NCBI RefSeq assembly: GCF_000177195.2 | Contig: NC_015953.1 | Location: 7,068,001 to 7,132,000, forward strand | Direction of reading: 5' to 3' | Origin: Streptomyces sp. SirexAA-E | GTDB taxonomy: Bacteria > Actinomycetota > Actinomycetes > Streptomycetales > Streptomycetaceae | DNA: 64,000 nt | In this document: piece by piece, positions 41,211 through 49,763 of the stretch | Layout: each line of letters begins with the position of its first letter | How positions within the stretch are numbered: position 1 is the stretch's first letter | Notes under the pieces: generated by a model | The model's input: the letters and a program-made list of their open reading frames with translations, nothing else | Database searches by the model: none | What the model was told of the DNA's origin: nothing | Program-made: the position numbers and the translations under genes

Positions 41211-42253
41211 CGTTCGTCCCTGCCGCTGACGAGGGCGCCGATGTCGGCGAGGTCGCGCTCGGCGTGGTGCTGGCGGATGTACACGGTGAGGTCGGCGACG
41301 TCGCGCGCGTGCCGCCGGTCGTGACAGAGCGGCCCCGCCCCGGTGGCCCGGCCCACATGGCTGAGGGTGCGCTCGCAGACGGCCTCGACGAACGCCCGTG
41401 CACGCAGGCCGCGCAGCCGTGCCCCGCCCTTGCGGTCCATCGGGTCGGCGTCGATCCCGGCCGCCGCGTCCTCCAGGACCAGACCCGCCGTGTGCAGGTC
41501 GATGTCGACGGCACCGAGGTGGGCGTCGGTGTGCGGACCGCTGCCTCGGCGGCCGGCCGCGCGCAGCGAGCGGGCCACGGCGTGCGCTCCGCCGAGCCAG
41601 CAGGCGGCCACCCCGATGCCGCCGTGCTGGAAGCCGGGCCGGTTCACATATCCCTCGACGTCCCCGACCGGTTCGGCCGCGGCCGCGTGGAACCGTACGT
41701 CCGGCGTGTCCGAGCCGGCCATACCGAGCGCCTGCCAGGTGCCCTCCACCGGCTCGTACGTCCCTCGTGTCAAGGCGACGGCGAAGAGGCGGCGGCCGTC
41801 CTCGGCGCGGGCGGTGACCAGCGCGTGCGTGCAGCTGTGCGCTCCGGAGCAGTACTGCTTGAGCCCGCTCAGGCTCCACCGCCCGTCCCGGTCCCGGACG
41901 GCGGTGAGTCCCTCGCCCGGGGGCTCGGCCGCCCATACCCCCCAGCGCCGGCCGGGCGCGGGGGCGGGCCCGCCCAGTTCGGCGAGCACGGCCAACGCGT
42001 CGACGTGGCCCTCCACCAGCCGGGCGAGGCACAGATCGTCCTCGGCCACGGCCCGTAGCGCGGCGAAACGCTCGGCGGTCGCCCCGCCGCCCGGCAGCGG
42101 GAAGCTCAGATCGCCCGCGTCGATCGCGGCGGCCGCCGCGGTGAAGCGCGCCGCGGTCTCGGCGCGCAGGGAACGGGCGTCGAACTCGTCGGCTGCGCCG
42201 GGCCGGGGCGTGGCCTCGGGCACGACGGGGCGTCGTACGGGGTCCTCAGTCAT
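41207..42253 (-). CDS. Acyl-CoA dehydrogenase-like flavoprotein
   Basis: A 348-residue protein of the acyl-CoA dehydrogenase superfamily, first gene of the cassette. WSLSGLKQYCSGAHSCTHALVTAR and GSDTPDVRFH match the flavin-binding middle domain; the helical C-terminal domain follows. It is Ala-rich and diverged, and the usual catalytic Glu cannot be placed, so a true acyl-CoA substrate is uncertain. The ATG at 42253 has a GAAGGA site 7 bases upstream. Its role beside sugar-type enzymes is unclear. Confidence 0.75.
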   Translation of the reverse strand: MTEDPVRRPVVPEATPRPGAADEFDARSLRAETAARFTAAAAAIDAGDLSFPLPGGGATAERFAALRAVAEDDLCLARLVEGHVDALAVLAELGGPAPAPGRRWGVWAAEPPGEGLTAVRDRDGRWSLSGLKQYCSGAHSCTHALVTARAEDGRRLFAVALTRGTYEPVEGTWQALGMAGSDTPDVRFHAAAAEPVGDVEGYVNRPGFQHGGIGVAACWLGGAHAVARSLRAAGRRGSGPHTDAHLGAVDIDLHTAGLVLEDAAAGIDADPMDRKGGARLRGLRARAFVEAVCERTLSHVGRATGAGPLCHDRRHARDVADLTVYIRQHHAERDLADIGALVSGRDER

Positions 42254-42753
42254 CACATGTCCTTCATCCATGGGGCCGGTCGCGTCCTCTGCTCGGCCGG
42301 CCGCCCTCGCACCAGTGCCCGGTTACGCGCGGATGAAGCTCCACCAGCTGAGACGACGGCCTCACACCGCGCGGCGCCACCGGGCCCCGGCGGCACAGCG
42401 GATCCGTCAGCGGACCGGGCCCGCACGGACGCGCGGCCCGCATCCTGGCCGGCGCACCGCGGCGTCCGGACGGAGCGGGGGGTGCCCGTGCGCTCACCCG
42501 TGCCCGCCGTGACGGTGACTGCCGTGCCGGCCATGCGTCCACGTTCTCCTCTCCGCGCGTGGGCGGCACGCGGAGGAGCCCGGACGGGCACGGCCGGGCG
42601 AGGCAGAGTGGACGGGATCGCGAGCCGGCCCGTCCCCCCGGCGTGCGGCAGGCGCGCTCACCTCCCGCCCTCCCGGCGACCGGCCGGTGTGCTGCCGGCC
42701 CGGCCGCCTACGGCGCTCGGAGCGGTGCCGTGCCGACCAACCTCGTCCTCGTG
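42254..42753. other. Intergenic region upstream of the cassette
   Basis: About 500 bases with no supported gene. It holds the promoter of the minus-strand cassette and leads into the terminator at 42754. Open frames on both strands lack ribosome sites and motifs. Confidence 0.5.
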
Positions 42754-42793
42754 CCCTCGCGTAGTCGGTGGCCCGGCACCGACTACGCGAGGG
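42754..42793 (-). terminator. Strong hairpin terminator of the importer operon
   Basis: A perfect 17-bp stem (42754-42770 with 42777-42793) and a 6-base loop GCCCGG, 36 bases after the stop of the binding-protein gene. The longest perfect terminator stem seen in the window. Confidence 0.88.
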
Positions 42794-42829
42794 GCGTTGT
42801 CCGGGGCGGACCCGCCCCGGCCCGTGCGC

Positions 42830-43837
42830 TCAGGAACCGTCGGCCACCTGGCGCAGATACGCGCCGAGCCGCTCGATGGCCGAAGGGTTGCGGGGGCTCT
42901 CGACGAGATCGGCGTAGTCCAGCGTGTAGATCCGCTTGTGCTTGACCGCGGAGACGTTGCGCAGCGGCGGGTAGGAGAGCAGGAAATCCTTCTTCTGCTG
43001 CCCGCTCGTCGAGCCGTAGTCGTTGATCACGATGACGTCCGGGTTCCTCTTCACGACCGTCTCCCAGCCGACCGTCGTCCATGAGTCCTTGAGGTCGTGC
43101 AGGAGGTTGACGCCCCCGGCCTCGCTGATGATCTGCTCGGGTGCGGCATAGCGCCCCGAGGTGAAGGGCTGGTCCTGGCCGCTGTCGTAGAGGAACACCG
43201 AGGGCCTGTCCGCGTCCTTGGGGGCCTTCGCGTGGACGTCGGCAACCGTTGCCTTGTACTGCGTGATCAGCTTCTGCGCGCGCTCCTCGACGCCGAAGAT
43301 CCTGCCGAGGTTCTCCAGGTCCGTGTAGAGCGCGTCGAGCGGCGGCATGATGCCGCGCGAGGTGCCGGTGCGGGCGTTGCGGCAGGACTCCGTGAGCAGA
43401 TACGTGTCGATGCCCGCCTCGTGCAGCTCCTCCGGCGTCAGCGCGTTCTCGTTGAAGCCGTAGTTCCAGCCCGCGAAGACGAGGTCCGCGTGTGCGGAGA
43501 GGGCCATCTCCTTGGTGACGCGGTCCTTGGAGAGCCACTTCACCTTGTCGTACGCGTCCCCGTAGGGCAGGCCGTCGACGGAGCCTTTGTCGGCGGGCAT
43601 GACGTAGCCCGCCATGTGGTCCTCCAGGCCGAGCGCGAACATGAGCTCGGTGATGCCGACGTCGTTGGTCACCACCCGCTCGGGGCGCTTGTCGTAAGTG
43701 ACCTTCTCGCCGCAGTTGGTGACGGTCACGGCCTGCGGCTCGGTGTTCTTGTCGGCGGGTACGACTTTCGCGCCGCAGCCGGTCAGGGTGAGGACGGCGG
43801 CGAGGCCGAGCGAGGCGGTGGACACGAGCTTGTGCAC
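42830..43837 (-). CDS. btuF: ABC importer substrate-binding lipoprotein, probably cobalamin-binding
   Basis: A 335-residue lipoprotein: signal sequence ending LTLTGC, then a FecB/BtuF-type fold with RPERVVTNDVGITELMFALGLEDHMAGYV, ADLVFAGWNYGFNENALTPEELHEAGIDTYLLTESC and QIISEAGGVNLLHDL. By sequence alone, this class is usually labelled an iron-siderophore binder. The operon is headed by a cobalamin riboswitch, so I infer that it binds vitamin B12 or a cobinamide. The start is a GTG. It is the last gene, 18 bases after the ATPase, followed by a strong terminator. Confidence 0.82.
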   Translation of the reverse strand: MHKLVSTASLGLAAVLTLTGCGAKVVPADKNTEPQAVTVTNCGEKVTYDKRPERVVTNDVGITELMFALGLEDHMAGYVMPADKGSVDGLPYGDAYDKVKWLSKDRVTKEMALSAHADLVFAGWNYGFNENALTPEELHEAGIDTYLLTESCRNARTGTSRGIMPPLDALYTDLENLGRIFGVEERAQKLITQYKATVADVHAKAPKDADRPSVFLYDSGQDQPFTSGRYAAPEQIISEAGGVNLLHDLKDSWTTVGWETVVKRNPDVIVINDYGSTSGQQKKDFLLSYPPLRNVSAVKHKRIYTLDYADLVESPRNPSAIERLGAYLRQVADGS

Positions 43838-43855
43838 AGGGGCCTTCCGGGGGTG

Positions 43856-44617
43856 TCAGGGAGTCAGCGGATCGAAGAGGAACTGGGTGGCGCCCGTTCC
43901 GGGGTGGCGCACCCGGTGCGCCCTCACGCCGAAGACCTCGGCGAGCAGCGCGGGGGACAGGACCTCGGCCGGAGGGCCCGAGGCGACGACGCGGCCGCCG
44001 TGCAGGACGTGCAGCCGGTCGCAGTGGGCGGCGGCGAGGTTGAGGTCGTGCAGGGCGGCGAGCACGGTCGGGCCGCTGGTGCGGACCCGGCGCAGCACGT
44101 CGAGCTGGTGGGCTATGTCGAGGTGGTTCGTGGGTTCGTCCAGGACGAGGACGCGCGGCTGCTGGGTGAGCGCGCGGGCGATGAGCACCCGCTGCTTCTC
44201 CCCGCCGGAGAGCGACAGGAAGCCGCGCGTGGCGAGGTGCGCCACCCCTGCCTGCTCCAAGGACCGCAGGACGATCTGCCGGTCGCCTGCGGCGGTGCGC
44301 TCGCGGTGCGGCAGGCGGCCCATCGCGACGACCTCGGTGACCGTGAAGTCGAAGTCCGCGGCCGACTCCTGCGGCAGCGCGGCGAGCAGGCGCGCCGCGG
44401 CCCGGGGCGCCATGCGGTGCACGTCCTCGCTCTCGACCCTGACGACTCCCGCGTCGGGACGTCGCGCCCGGTAGACGCACCGCAGCAGCGTCGACTTCCC
44501 GCTGCCGTTGGGCCCGACCAGTCCCACGAAGGTTCCGGTGGCCGCGCCGAGGGTGACCTCGTCCACGAGCCGCGTGCCGGCCACCTCGACCGAAACGCCT
44601 TCGATGTCGAGCCGCAC
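43856..44617 (-). CDS. btuD: ABC importer ATPase (BtuD/FepC type)
   Basis: A 253-residue ABC ATPase: Walker A GPNGSGKST, signature LSLSGGEKQRVLIARAL, Walker B VLVLDEPTNHLD and the switch His in AALHDLNLAA. It drives the permease encoded upstream for import of a metal chelate. Substrate inferred as cobalamin from the riboswitch. The two flanking genes of the operon are on the same strand with short spacers. Confidence 0.9.
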   Translation of the reverse strand: MRLDIEGVSVEVAGTRLVDEVTLGAATGTFVGLVGPNGSGKSTLLRCVYRARRPDAGVVRVESEDVHRMAPRAAARLLAALPQESAADFDFTVTEVVAMGRLPHRERTAAGDRQIVLRSLEQAGVAHLATRGFLSLSGGEKQRVLIARALTQQPRVLVLDEPTNHLDIAHQLDVLRRVRTSGPTVLAALHDLNLAAAHCDRLHVLHGGRVVASGPPAEVLSPALLAEVFGVRAHRVRHPGTGATQFLFDPLTP

Positions 44618-44681
44618 GTCTCCTCCTTCACATGGGGCCTTGATACGGGGTACAACACGTGGTGCTGCGGGACGTCCGAGT

Positions 44682-45761
44682 TCAGCGCCCCGTGAGCGCG
44701 TGTCCGCCGCGCCGCATCAGTAGCAGGAACGCGGGCACGCCGAGGGCGGCAGTGACCACGCCGACGGGCAGCTCGGTGGGCGCCAGCAGCACCCGCGACA
44801 GGATGTCGGCCCACACGAGCAGGACCGCCCCGGTGAGCGGCGCGACCGCGAGTACGCGCGTGTGCGAGGCGCCCACGAGCATCCGCACGAGGTGCGGAAC
44901 CATCAGTCCGACGAAACCGATCGCCCCGCTCACGGCGACGACCGTGCCCGTCACGGCTGCCGTGACGACGAACAGCTCCCGCCGCAGCCGGTGGGGTGGC
45001 ACGCCCAGCGCCGCCGACGTCTCGTCCCCCATGGAGAGAGCGTCCAGGGCGCCTGCCCGCAGCTTGAGCCACAGCCAGCCCGCCAGCACCGTCGTGGCCG
45101 CCAGCGGCACCTTCGGCCAGGTCGCCCCGCCCAGGCTGCCGAGCAGCCACATCATCGCCGCACGGGCCGCCTCGCCTCGCTCGGCGCCGAAGACCATGAC
45201 GGTGGTGACGGCCTGGAAACCGTAGGCGAGCGCTGTGCCGGTCAGGACGAGCCGCAGTGGACTGAGGCCGAGCGGGGAACGGGCCACCGCGTAGACGAGC
45301 AGGGTCGCGGCGAGCGCCGACACGAAGGCGGAGAAGGAGAGCGCCCAGACGCCGAGACCGGCGAGCGCGCCGAACAGGATGACCGCGTTGGCGCCGACGG
45401 CCGCGCCCGAGGAGATACCGAGCACGAAGGGGTCGGCCAGCGCGTTACGGACCAGCGCCTGCACCGCGACACCGACCGCTGCGAGCCCCGCGCCGACCAC
45501 GGCCGCGAGCACGACGCGCGGGAAGCGGATCTCCCACACGATGGTGTACGCCCCCACGTCGCCGGCACCGAGACTCCCGCCGCTGAGGCCGGCCCACATG
45601 AGCCGCAGCACCTGGCCCCAGCCCATCCCCGTCGCCCCGAGGCCGACCCCGCACACGAGCGAGAGGGCCAACACGAGGGCGAGTCCGACGACCAGTGGCG
45701 GGGTCGGTACGCGCCCGCGCGACACGTCGGCGGGGGGAGAGGGAACGGCAGTGCGGGGCAA
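44682..45761 (-). CDS. btuC: ABC importer permease (BtuC/FecCD type)
   Basis: A 359-residue permease with about ten membrane helices. Typical FecCD segments are VLAAVVGAGLAAVGVAVQALVRNALADPFVLGISSGAAVGAN, RLVLTGTALAYGFQAVT and AVSGAIGFVGLMVPHLVRMLVG. It forms the channel of the importer. The start is a TTG at 45761 with GGAGGA 12 bases upstream. An ATG at 45774 is out of frame. The long leader contains the riboswitch at 45865-45992. Confidence 0.88.
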   Translation of the reverse strand: MPRTAVPSPPADVSRGRVPTPPLVVGLALVLALSLVCGVGLGATGMGWGQVLRLMWAGLSGGSLGAGDVGAYTIVWEIRFPRVVLAAVVGAGLAAVGVAVQALVRNALADPFVLGISSGAAVGANAVILFGALAGLGVWALSFSAFVSALAATLLVYAVARSPLGLSPLRLVLTGTALAYGFQAVTTVMVFGAERGEAARAAMMWLLGSLGGATWPKVPLAATTVLAGWLWLKLRAGALDALSMGDETSAALGVPPHRLRRELFVVTAAVTGTVVAVSGAIGFVGLMVPHLVRMLVGASHTRVLAVAPLTGAVLLVWADILSRVLLAPTELPVGVVTAALGVPAFLLLMRRGGHALTGR

Positions 45762-45864
45762 GGCGGGCGCACATCCTCCGGGTCGGTGTCACCGGGGGAA
45801 CGCACAGGGCACCAGGAGGGCCCGAAGGCTCTGAGGGGTCCCTGCTCGCAGTCCGCGGCGAGCG

Positions 45865-45992
45865 GTTGACGGGTTGCCTACCTGCCGCGGGTGATCGGAC
45901 TCGCGTGGCCGGCACGGGCCACGCACACCGTTGCGGGACAGCGCCGGACTCTCACCGGCTTCCCCCGCGGGAGGCACGGGAAGCGTAACAAG
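45865..45992 (-). ncRNA. Cobalamin riboswitch
   Basis: Read on the minus strand, the leader contains the conserved blocks of the B12 aptamer in order: GGGAAGCCGGTGAGAGTCC (45949-45967), GCTGTCCCGCAACGGTG (45926-45942), a variable hairpin, then GAGTCCGATCACCCGCGGC AGG at 45881-45902 as the terminal box. When B12 binds, these switches shut off expression. It lies about 100 bases ahead of the permease TTG; the exact ends are approximate. Confidence 0.87.
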
Positions 45993-46163
45993 CCGGAGTC
46001 AGGGGCCGGACAGGCGGATGCCGCTTACCGATGCCGCCCCTCCCGTGTCAGGAGCCAGAAGACGTATCCCGCTTCCTCCGGGCTGGGTGCGCGGGTGCCC
46101 CGGCGCGAGCCTGGGCGCCCGGCCCCGCTCGCCCGAGCTCGGCGATCGCTGGGCCCCGGGGAG

Positions 46164-46925
46164 TCAGCTGTCGCGGCCGGGCAGCATGGCCAGGGCCTGC
46201 GAGCGTTGCGCGACGAGGTCGTCGTAGCTGCCGTCGCGCTCCGCCCAGCGGTGCATGAGTGCGGCCTTCACGACGATCTCGCGGGGGGTGGGGTCAGCCG
46301 AGAGCAGGTGCATGACCTCGGTGGCGAAGTCGTCGAGCGGCAGCGCGTGCGGGTTCACCTTCTCCTGGCCTGCCGTGGCGACGGCCGGGGGAACGAGTTC
46401 GACGACACCGACGCCGGTGCCGTCGAGCTGCGCGCGCAGTGCCTCGGAGTAGGCGTGCACGGCGGCCTTCGAGGCGGCGTAGGTGGGCATGGGCGGGAAG
46501 GGCAGGAAGGCGATCCCGGACGTGACGGTGACGAACGTGCCGGCGCCTCGCCCGACCAGATGCGGGGTGAACGCGTCGATGACCCGGATGGTGCCCATCA
46601 GGTTGGTGTCGACCGTCATCTCTGCCGCCTCGAAGTGCGCGGGATCGCGCAGGTCCTCCAGGAGCATGACGCCCGGCATCGTCACCACGGTGTCCAGGTC
46701 GGGATACCGCGCGAGCACGGTGTCACGGGCGGACGCGACGGAGTCACTGTCGGTGACATCGATACGGATGGTGCCGAAGCCCTCTCCGGCGAGTTCCGAG
46801 AGTGCCTCCGTGCTGCGGCCGCCGACGGCCACTGTGCTCCCCGCCGCCGAAAACCTGCGGGCCAGCTCCCGCCCGATACCCGAGGTTCCACCGACGACGA
46901 GAACGGTGCGGTCGGAGAGATCCAT
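46164..46925 (-). CDS. SDR-family oxidoreductase
   Basis: A 253-residue short-chain dehydrogenase of the DltE-like type. The cofactor motif is VLVVGGTSGIGRELARRF; Ser in TVTSGIAFLP; YxxxK in PTYAASKAAVHAY. The family's NNAG motif is replaced by TMPGVMLLE. The C-terminus has an extra helical region used by similar proteins. Substrate unknown. It is divergent from the XRE-type regulator at 47115, with the 22-base palindrome between them. Confidence 0.88.
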   Translation of the reverse strand: MDLSDRTVLVVGGTSGIGRELARRFSAAGSTVAVGGRSTEALSELAGEGFGTIRIDVTDSDSVASARDTVLARYPDLDTVVTMPGVMLLEDLRDPAHFEAAEMTVDTNLMGTIRVIDAFTPHLVGRGAGTFVTVTSGIAFLPFPPMPTYAASKAAVHAYSEALRAQLDGTGVGVVELVPPAVATAGQEKVNPHALPLDDFATEVMHLLSADPTPREIVVKAALMHRWAERDGSYDDLVAQRSQALAMLPGRDS

Positions 46926-46984
46926 GAGGTCTTCCCTTCGGTCCAGAGCGCTCGCGGGTTCGGGCCTGCGGCGCCCACGGTGAT

Positions 46985-47006
46985 GTTCTGCGGTCTTTCG
47001 CAGAAC
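46985..47006. promoter_or_regulatory. Perfect palindrome between SDR and XRE regulator
   Basis: GTTCTGCG, six bases, CGCAGAAC: perfect 8-base arms in the divergent spacer. Likely operator of the regulator at 47115, controlling the SDR gene. Confidence 0.65.
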
Positions 47007-47102
47007 GCTGTTCCCTCAGTCTCGGAGGCATCCGCCGGGTGCGGCAGGGCCGCCGTCTTCCCTGGTCCTGTCAGGGCCCCCGCTGAGACACGCGCACCGC
47101 AT

Positions 47103-47114
47103 TACGGTGTCGGT
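47103..47114 (+). promoter_or_regulatory. -10 element of a probable leaderless promoter
   Basis: TACGGT at 47103-47108 stands 6 bases before the ATG at 47115; there is no ribosome site. Confidence 0.5.
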
Positions 47115-47978
47115 ATGAAGGACGAGGAATCCGGCAACCGGCTCGGCAGCTATCTGCGTGCCCGGCGTGAGCTGGTCTCCCCTGCGCAGGCGGGCATCCC
47201 GCCCGGCGGCAACCGCCGGGTGCCCGGACTGCGCCGCGAGGAAGTGGCCCTTCTCGCCGGCATCAGCCCCGACTACTACCTGCGCCTGGAGCGGGGCCGC
47301 GACAGGAACCCCTCGCCGCAGGTACTCGAATCACTCGCACGGGTCCTGCGCCTCGACGACGTCGAGCGGACGTACCTGCTCGGCCTCGTGGCAGCACGCC
47401 CCAGGCCGCCGCGCCGCAAGCGCCCCGAGCACGTACCGGCGCGGGTGCACCAGCTCCTCGCCCACCTGCAGATCCCCGCGTTCGTCGAAGGTCGCGCTTT
47501 CGACGTCCTGGCTTCCAACGCCATGGCCGTCGCGCTCTCCCCGCGCCTGCGGCCCGGCCTGAACCGGCTTCGTTCCTTCTTCCTCGATCCGGAGGAACAG
47601 GCCTTCCACCAGGACTGGACGAAAGCTGCGGCCGGCTTCGTCGCAGGTCTTCGCACCGCCATCGGGGACGACACCGACGACCCCCGGTTCGTGGAACTCG
47701 TCGGAGAACTCGCGCTGGCCAGCCAGCGGTTCCGTACCCTCTGGGCCCGGCACGACGTCCGCAACCTCGACGGAGGCACGACCACCGTCCACCACCCCGT
47801 CGTCGGAGACCTACGGCTGCACCGCGACAAACTCCCCATCGACGACGTCATCCTCGTCGTCTACTACCCCGACAAGGACAGCGGCAGCGACGAGAAGCTG
47901 CGCCTTCTCGCCGCACTCTCACACTCCGGGCCCACCGGCGCGGCGCACAGCGAGTCGCCGGACACCCCGCACCCGTAG
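47115..47978 (+). CDS. XRE-family regulator with MmyB-like ligand-binding domain (first copy)
   Basis: A 287-residue regulator. The N-terminal HTH is marked by RRVPGLRREEVALLAGISPDYYLRLERGRDRNPSPQVLESLARVLRLDD, highly typical of the actinobacterial MmyB-type family; the C-terminal domain (AFDVLASNAMAVALSP, FFLDPEEQAFHQDW, RTLWARHDVRNLDGGTTTVHHPVVGDL) is the PAS-like ligand domain thought to bind fatty acids. It is divergent from the SDR at 46164 and probably controls it. The start fits a leaderless transcript. Confidence 0.9.
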   Translation: MKDEESGNRLGSYLRARRELVSPAQAGIPPGGNRRVPGLRREEVALLAGISPDYYLRLERGRDRNPSPQVLESLARVLRLDDVERTYLLGLVAARPRPPRRKRPEHVPARVHQLLAHLQIPAFVEGRAFDVLASNAMAVALSPRLRPGLNRLRSFFLDPEEQAFHQDWTKAAAGFVAGLRTAIGDDTDDPRFVELVGELALASQRFRTLWARHDVRNLDGGTTTVHHPVVGDLRLHRDKLPIDDVILVVYYPDKDSGSDEKLRLLAALSHSGPTGAAHSESPDTPHP

Positions 47979-48486
47979 ACGTCATGGCGCGTACCGGCCG
48001 TCCGAACGCGCGCGGTGAGCCGCCGGTGCGTGCACGGTCCGTCGTGTGACGGACGAACAAGCCGGCCTCGAACCGATGAACCACGACGTCAAGAAGACCC
48101 GCTCCTGTCATCGCAGGAACGGGTCTTCTCGTGGAGCGCTGGGCAGGCCTTGCACCTGCATCTCCCCGCGGGAAGCGGGACGTCTTTCCTTGGACGACCA
48201 ACGCACGGGCAACCGCACCGCCGAAACGGTCCGCCGCTCTCAAGATCCACTATAGCCCAGAGTCGCACGCGTACCGCACGGCGCCGTCGGCCTTGCCGGT
48301 CGTCGCCCCGGCCGCACAGGTCGGATCAGCTCCGGCGCACGACGGGCACCGACGCACAGCCGGGCGTCCCGGCGTGCCTGACCGGGCGACTTCCCGCTGC
48401 CCACCGCCCGGCCGTCGACGACCGCGAGCCAGTCGCCAGGGGACAGCTCCGCCCCAGGGAGCCGTCCCTACGTCCCCGCCGGGCGC
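47979..48486. other. Intergenic region with a hairpin
   Basis: 508 bases with no supported gene, between the convergent regulator (+) and SDR (-). A hairpin at 48092-48129 has a 16-position stem with one mismatch and a TCATCG loop, starting AGAAGACCCG, and can terminate both directions. Short frames here lack motifs. Confidence 0.55.
48092..48129. terminator. Bidirectional hairpin terminator
   Basis: Arms 48092-48107 and 48114-48129 pair with one mismatch (48102/48119) around a 6-base loop. It is about 115 bases after the stop of the XRE gene. Confidence 0.7.
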
Positions 48487-49347
48487 CTACTCGCCCGTAT
48501 CCTCTTTCCGGGGGAAATCGGTCGAGCGGGAGAGGTCCTCCCAGGCATCCAGGTCGCCGTCGACGGCGTCGCGTCCGGCGCGGACCAGACGCAGCGCGTC
48601 GGAGCCGAGGACGAGGTGGGCGGGCGGATCAGGCGTGTCGAGGATGTGCAGAAGGGCGGCGGCCGCACGGGACGGATCGCCGAGCTGCTGCCCGTCGGCC
48701 TGTCGGCGGGCGGCGCGGATGGGCTCGAAGAGAGCGTCGTAGTCGGGGATGCGGCGCGGCGCGCGGATCATCGAGCGTCCGGCCCAGTCGGTGCGGAAGG
48801 ACCCGGGTTCGACGGCGGTGACGTGGATGTGGAAGGCGGCGACTTCCTTGCCGACGGCTTCGAGGATGCCTTCGAGCGCGTACTTGCTGCCGCAGTAGGC
48901 GGACACCCCGGGGAAGGCCGCCAGACCACCCATGGAGGTGACCGCCAGGATGTGTCCGCGTCGGCGCCCGCGCATGAAGGGCAGGACGGCCTGGACGGTG
49001 GCTGCCGCGCCGAAGACGTTGACGTCGAACTGGGCGCGCAGGGCGGCCAGGGGCGTCTCCTCGAAGGTCCCCTCCAGGCCGTAGCCGGCGTTCGCGATCA
49101 GCACGTCGACGGGGCCGACGGACTCCTCCACCTCGCCCACCACGGCCAGGACGGCTTCGTCGTCGGTGACGTCCAGGACGCGTGCGTGAGCACGCTCGGG
49201 ACAAAGGGCGGTGAAAACGGCCGCATCGGCCTCGTTGCGGACGGTGCCCACGACGGTGTGACCGGCGTCCAGGGCCGCGATGGCGAAGGCGCGGCCGAGG
49301 CCGCTGCTGACGCCGGTGATCAGGAAGGTCTTGGCCGTGCGGGTCAC
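48487..49347 (-). CDS. SDR-family oxidoreductase, second module
   Basis: A 286-residue SDR: TFLITGVSSGLGRAFAIAAL, LIANAGYGLEG (NAG), AVTSMGGLAA (Ser) and SAYCGSKYALEGI (Tyr, Lys). This pattern belongs to the 'oxidoreductase, SDR' group with NADPH preference. It overlaps the end of the Atu4866-domain gene by 4 bases (GTGA), so both are one operon. The GTG at 49347 has an AGGAG site. The regulator at 49764 is divergent from this operon. Confidence 0.88.
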   Translation of the reverse strand: MTRTAKTFLITGVSSGLGRAFAIAALDAGHTVVGTVRNEADAAVFTALCPERAHARVLDVTDDEAVLAVVGEVEESVGPVDVLIANAGYGLEGTFEETPLAALRAQFDVNVFGAAATVQAVLPFMRGRRRGHILAVTSMGGLAAFPGVSAYCGSKYALEGILEAVGKEVAAFHIHVTAVEPGSFRTDWAGRSMIRAPRRIPDYDALFEPIRAARRQADGQQLGDPSRAAAALLHILDTPDPPAHLVLGSDALRLVRAGRDAVDGDLDAWEDLSRSTDFPRKEDTGE

Positions 49348-49634
49348 GCTGCTTGCTCCTTGCGCAGGACGAGGTGTTCGTGGAAGAGCACACCGTCCCG
49401 GATGTCGCCGGTGGCGGTGAAGCCGGTGTCGTCGACGTAGTCGAGGTGGCTGCCGGTCACGGTGTAGCGGCCGGTGTAGGCACTGGGGCGGTTGCCGCGT
49501 GCCTCGTCGTAGCGGCCGTCGGCGCGCAGCTCCTGCCGGATGTGTCCGTCCGCGGTCACCCACATCCCGACCACGTCCACGTCGCCGGTCCCTTGCCCGG
49601 GGGCTTCCTCCTGCCGGCTCGGCCGGTTGCTCAT
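49344..49634 (-). CDS. Atu4866-domain protein
   Basis: A 96-residue soluble protein. The block VVGMWVTADGHIRQELRADGRYDEARGNRPSAYTGRYTVTGSHLDYVDDTGFTATGDIRDGVLFHEHLVL is the whole of the small Atu4866-type beta-barrel, lipocalin-like. Function unknown; such genes often stand beside SDRs. The ATG at 49634 has GAGAGGA 7 bases upstream. It is the first gene of the SDR operon and faces the second XRE regulator. Confidence 0.82.
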   Translation of the reverse strand: MSNRPSRQEEAPGQGTGDVDVVGMWVTADGHIRQELRADGRYDEARGNRPSAYTGRYTVTGSHLDYVDDTGFTATGDIRDGVLFHEHLVLRKEQAA

Positions 49635-49708
49635 CGTGCGTTCCTCTCTCCTCGCGGGTGCTGACCACCAGCGTGGGCGGGCCGGGGGGCAGGTGCCAGG
49701 ACGAGTCG

Positions 49709-49733
49709 TGCCTGGGTACGGCGCACCCAGGCA
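49709..49733. promoter_or_regulatory. Palindromic operator of the second XRE/SDR module
   Basis: TGCCTGGGT (49709-49717) and ACCCAGGCA (49725-49733) form perfect 9-base arms with a 7-base centre, directly upstream of the -10 at 49752. Binding would cover the regulator's own promoter. Confidence 0.65.
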
Positions 49734-49751
49734 GGCGGCCAGGGGGCGCCT

Positions 49752-49763
49752 TAGCCTGGAGAG
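49752..49763 (+). promoter_or_regulatory. -10 element of a probable leaderless promoter
   Basis: TAGCCT at 49752-49757 lies 6 bases before the GTG at 49764. The GGAGAG between them could alternatively be a too-close ribosome site. Confidence 0.45.

Noticed and set aside
42257..43084. Plus-strand frame of 275 codons between the cassette and the importer operon
   Set aside because: No start signal or motif; it runs through the 17-bp terminator stem and antisense to the binding-protein gene.
45891..47114. Upstream extension of the first XRE regulator frame
   Set aside because: It runs over the riboswitch and antisense to the SDR; the HTH begins just after the ATG at 47115.
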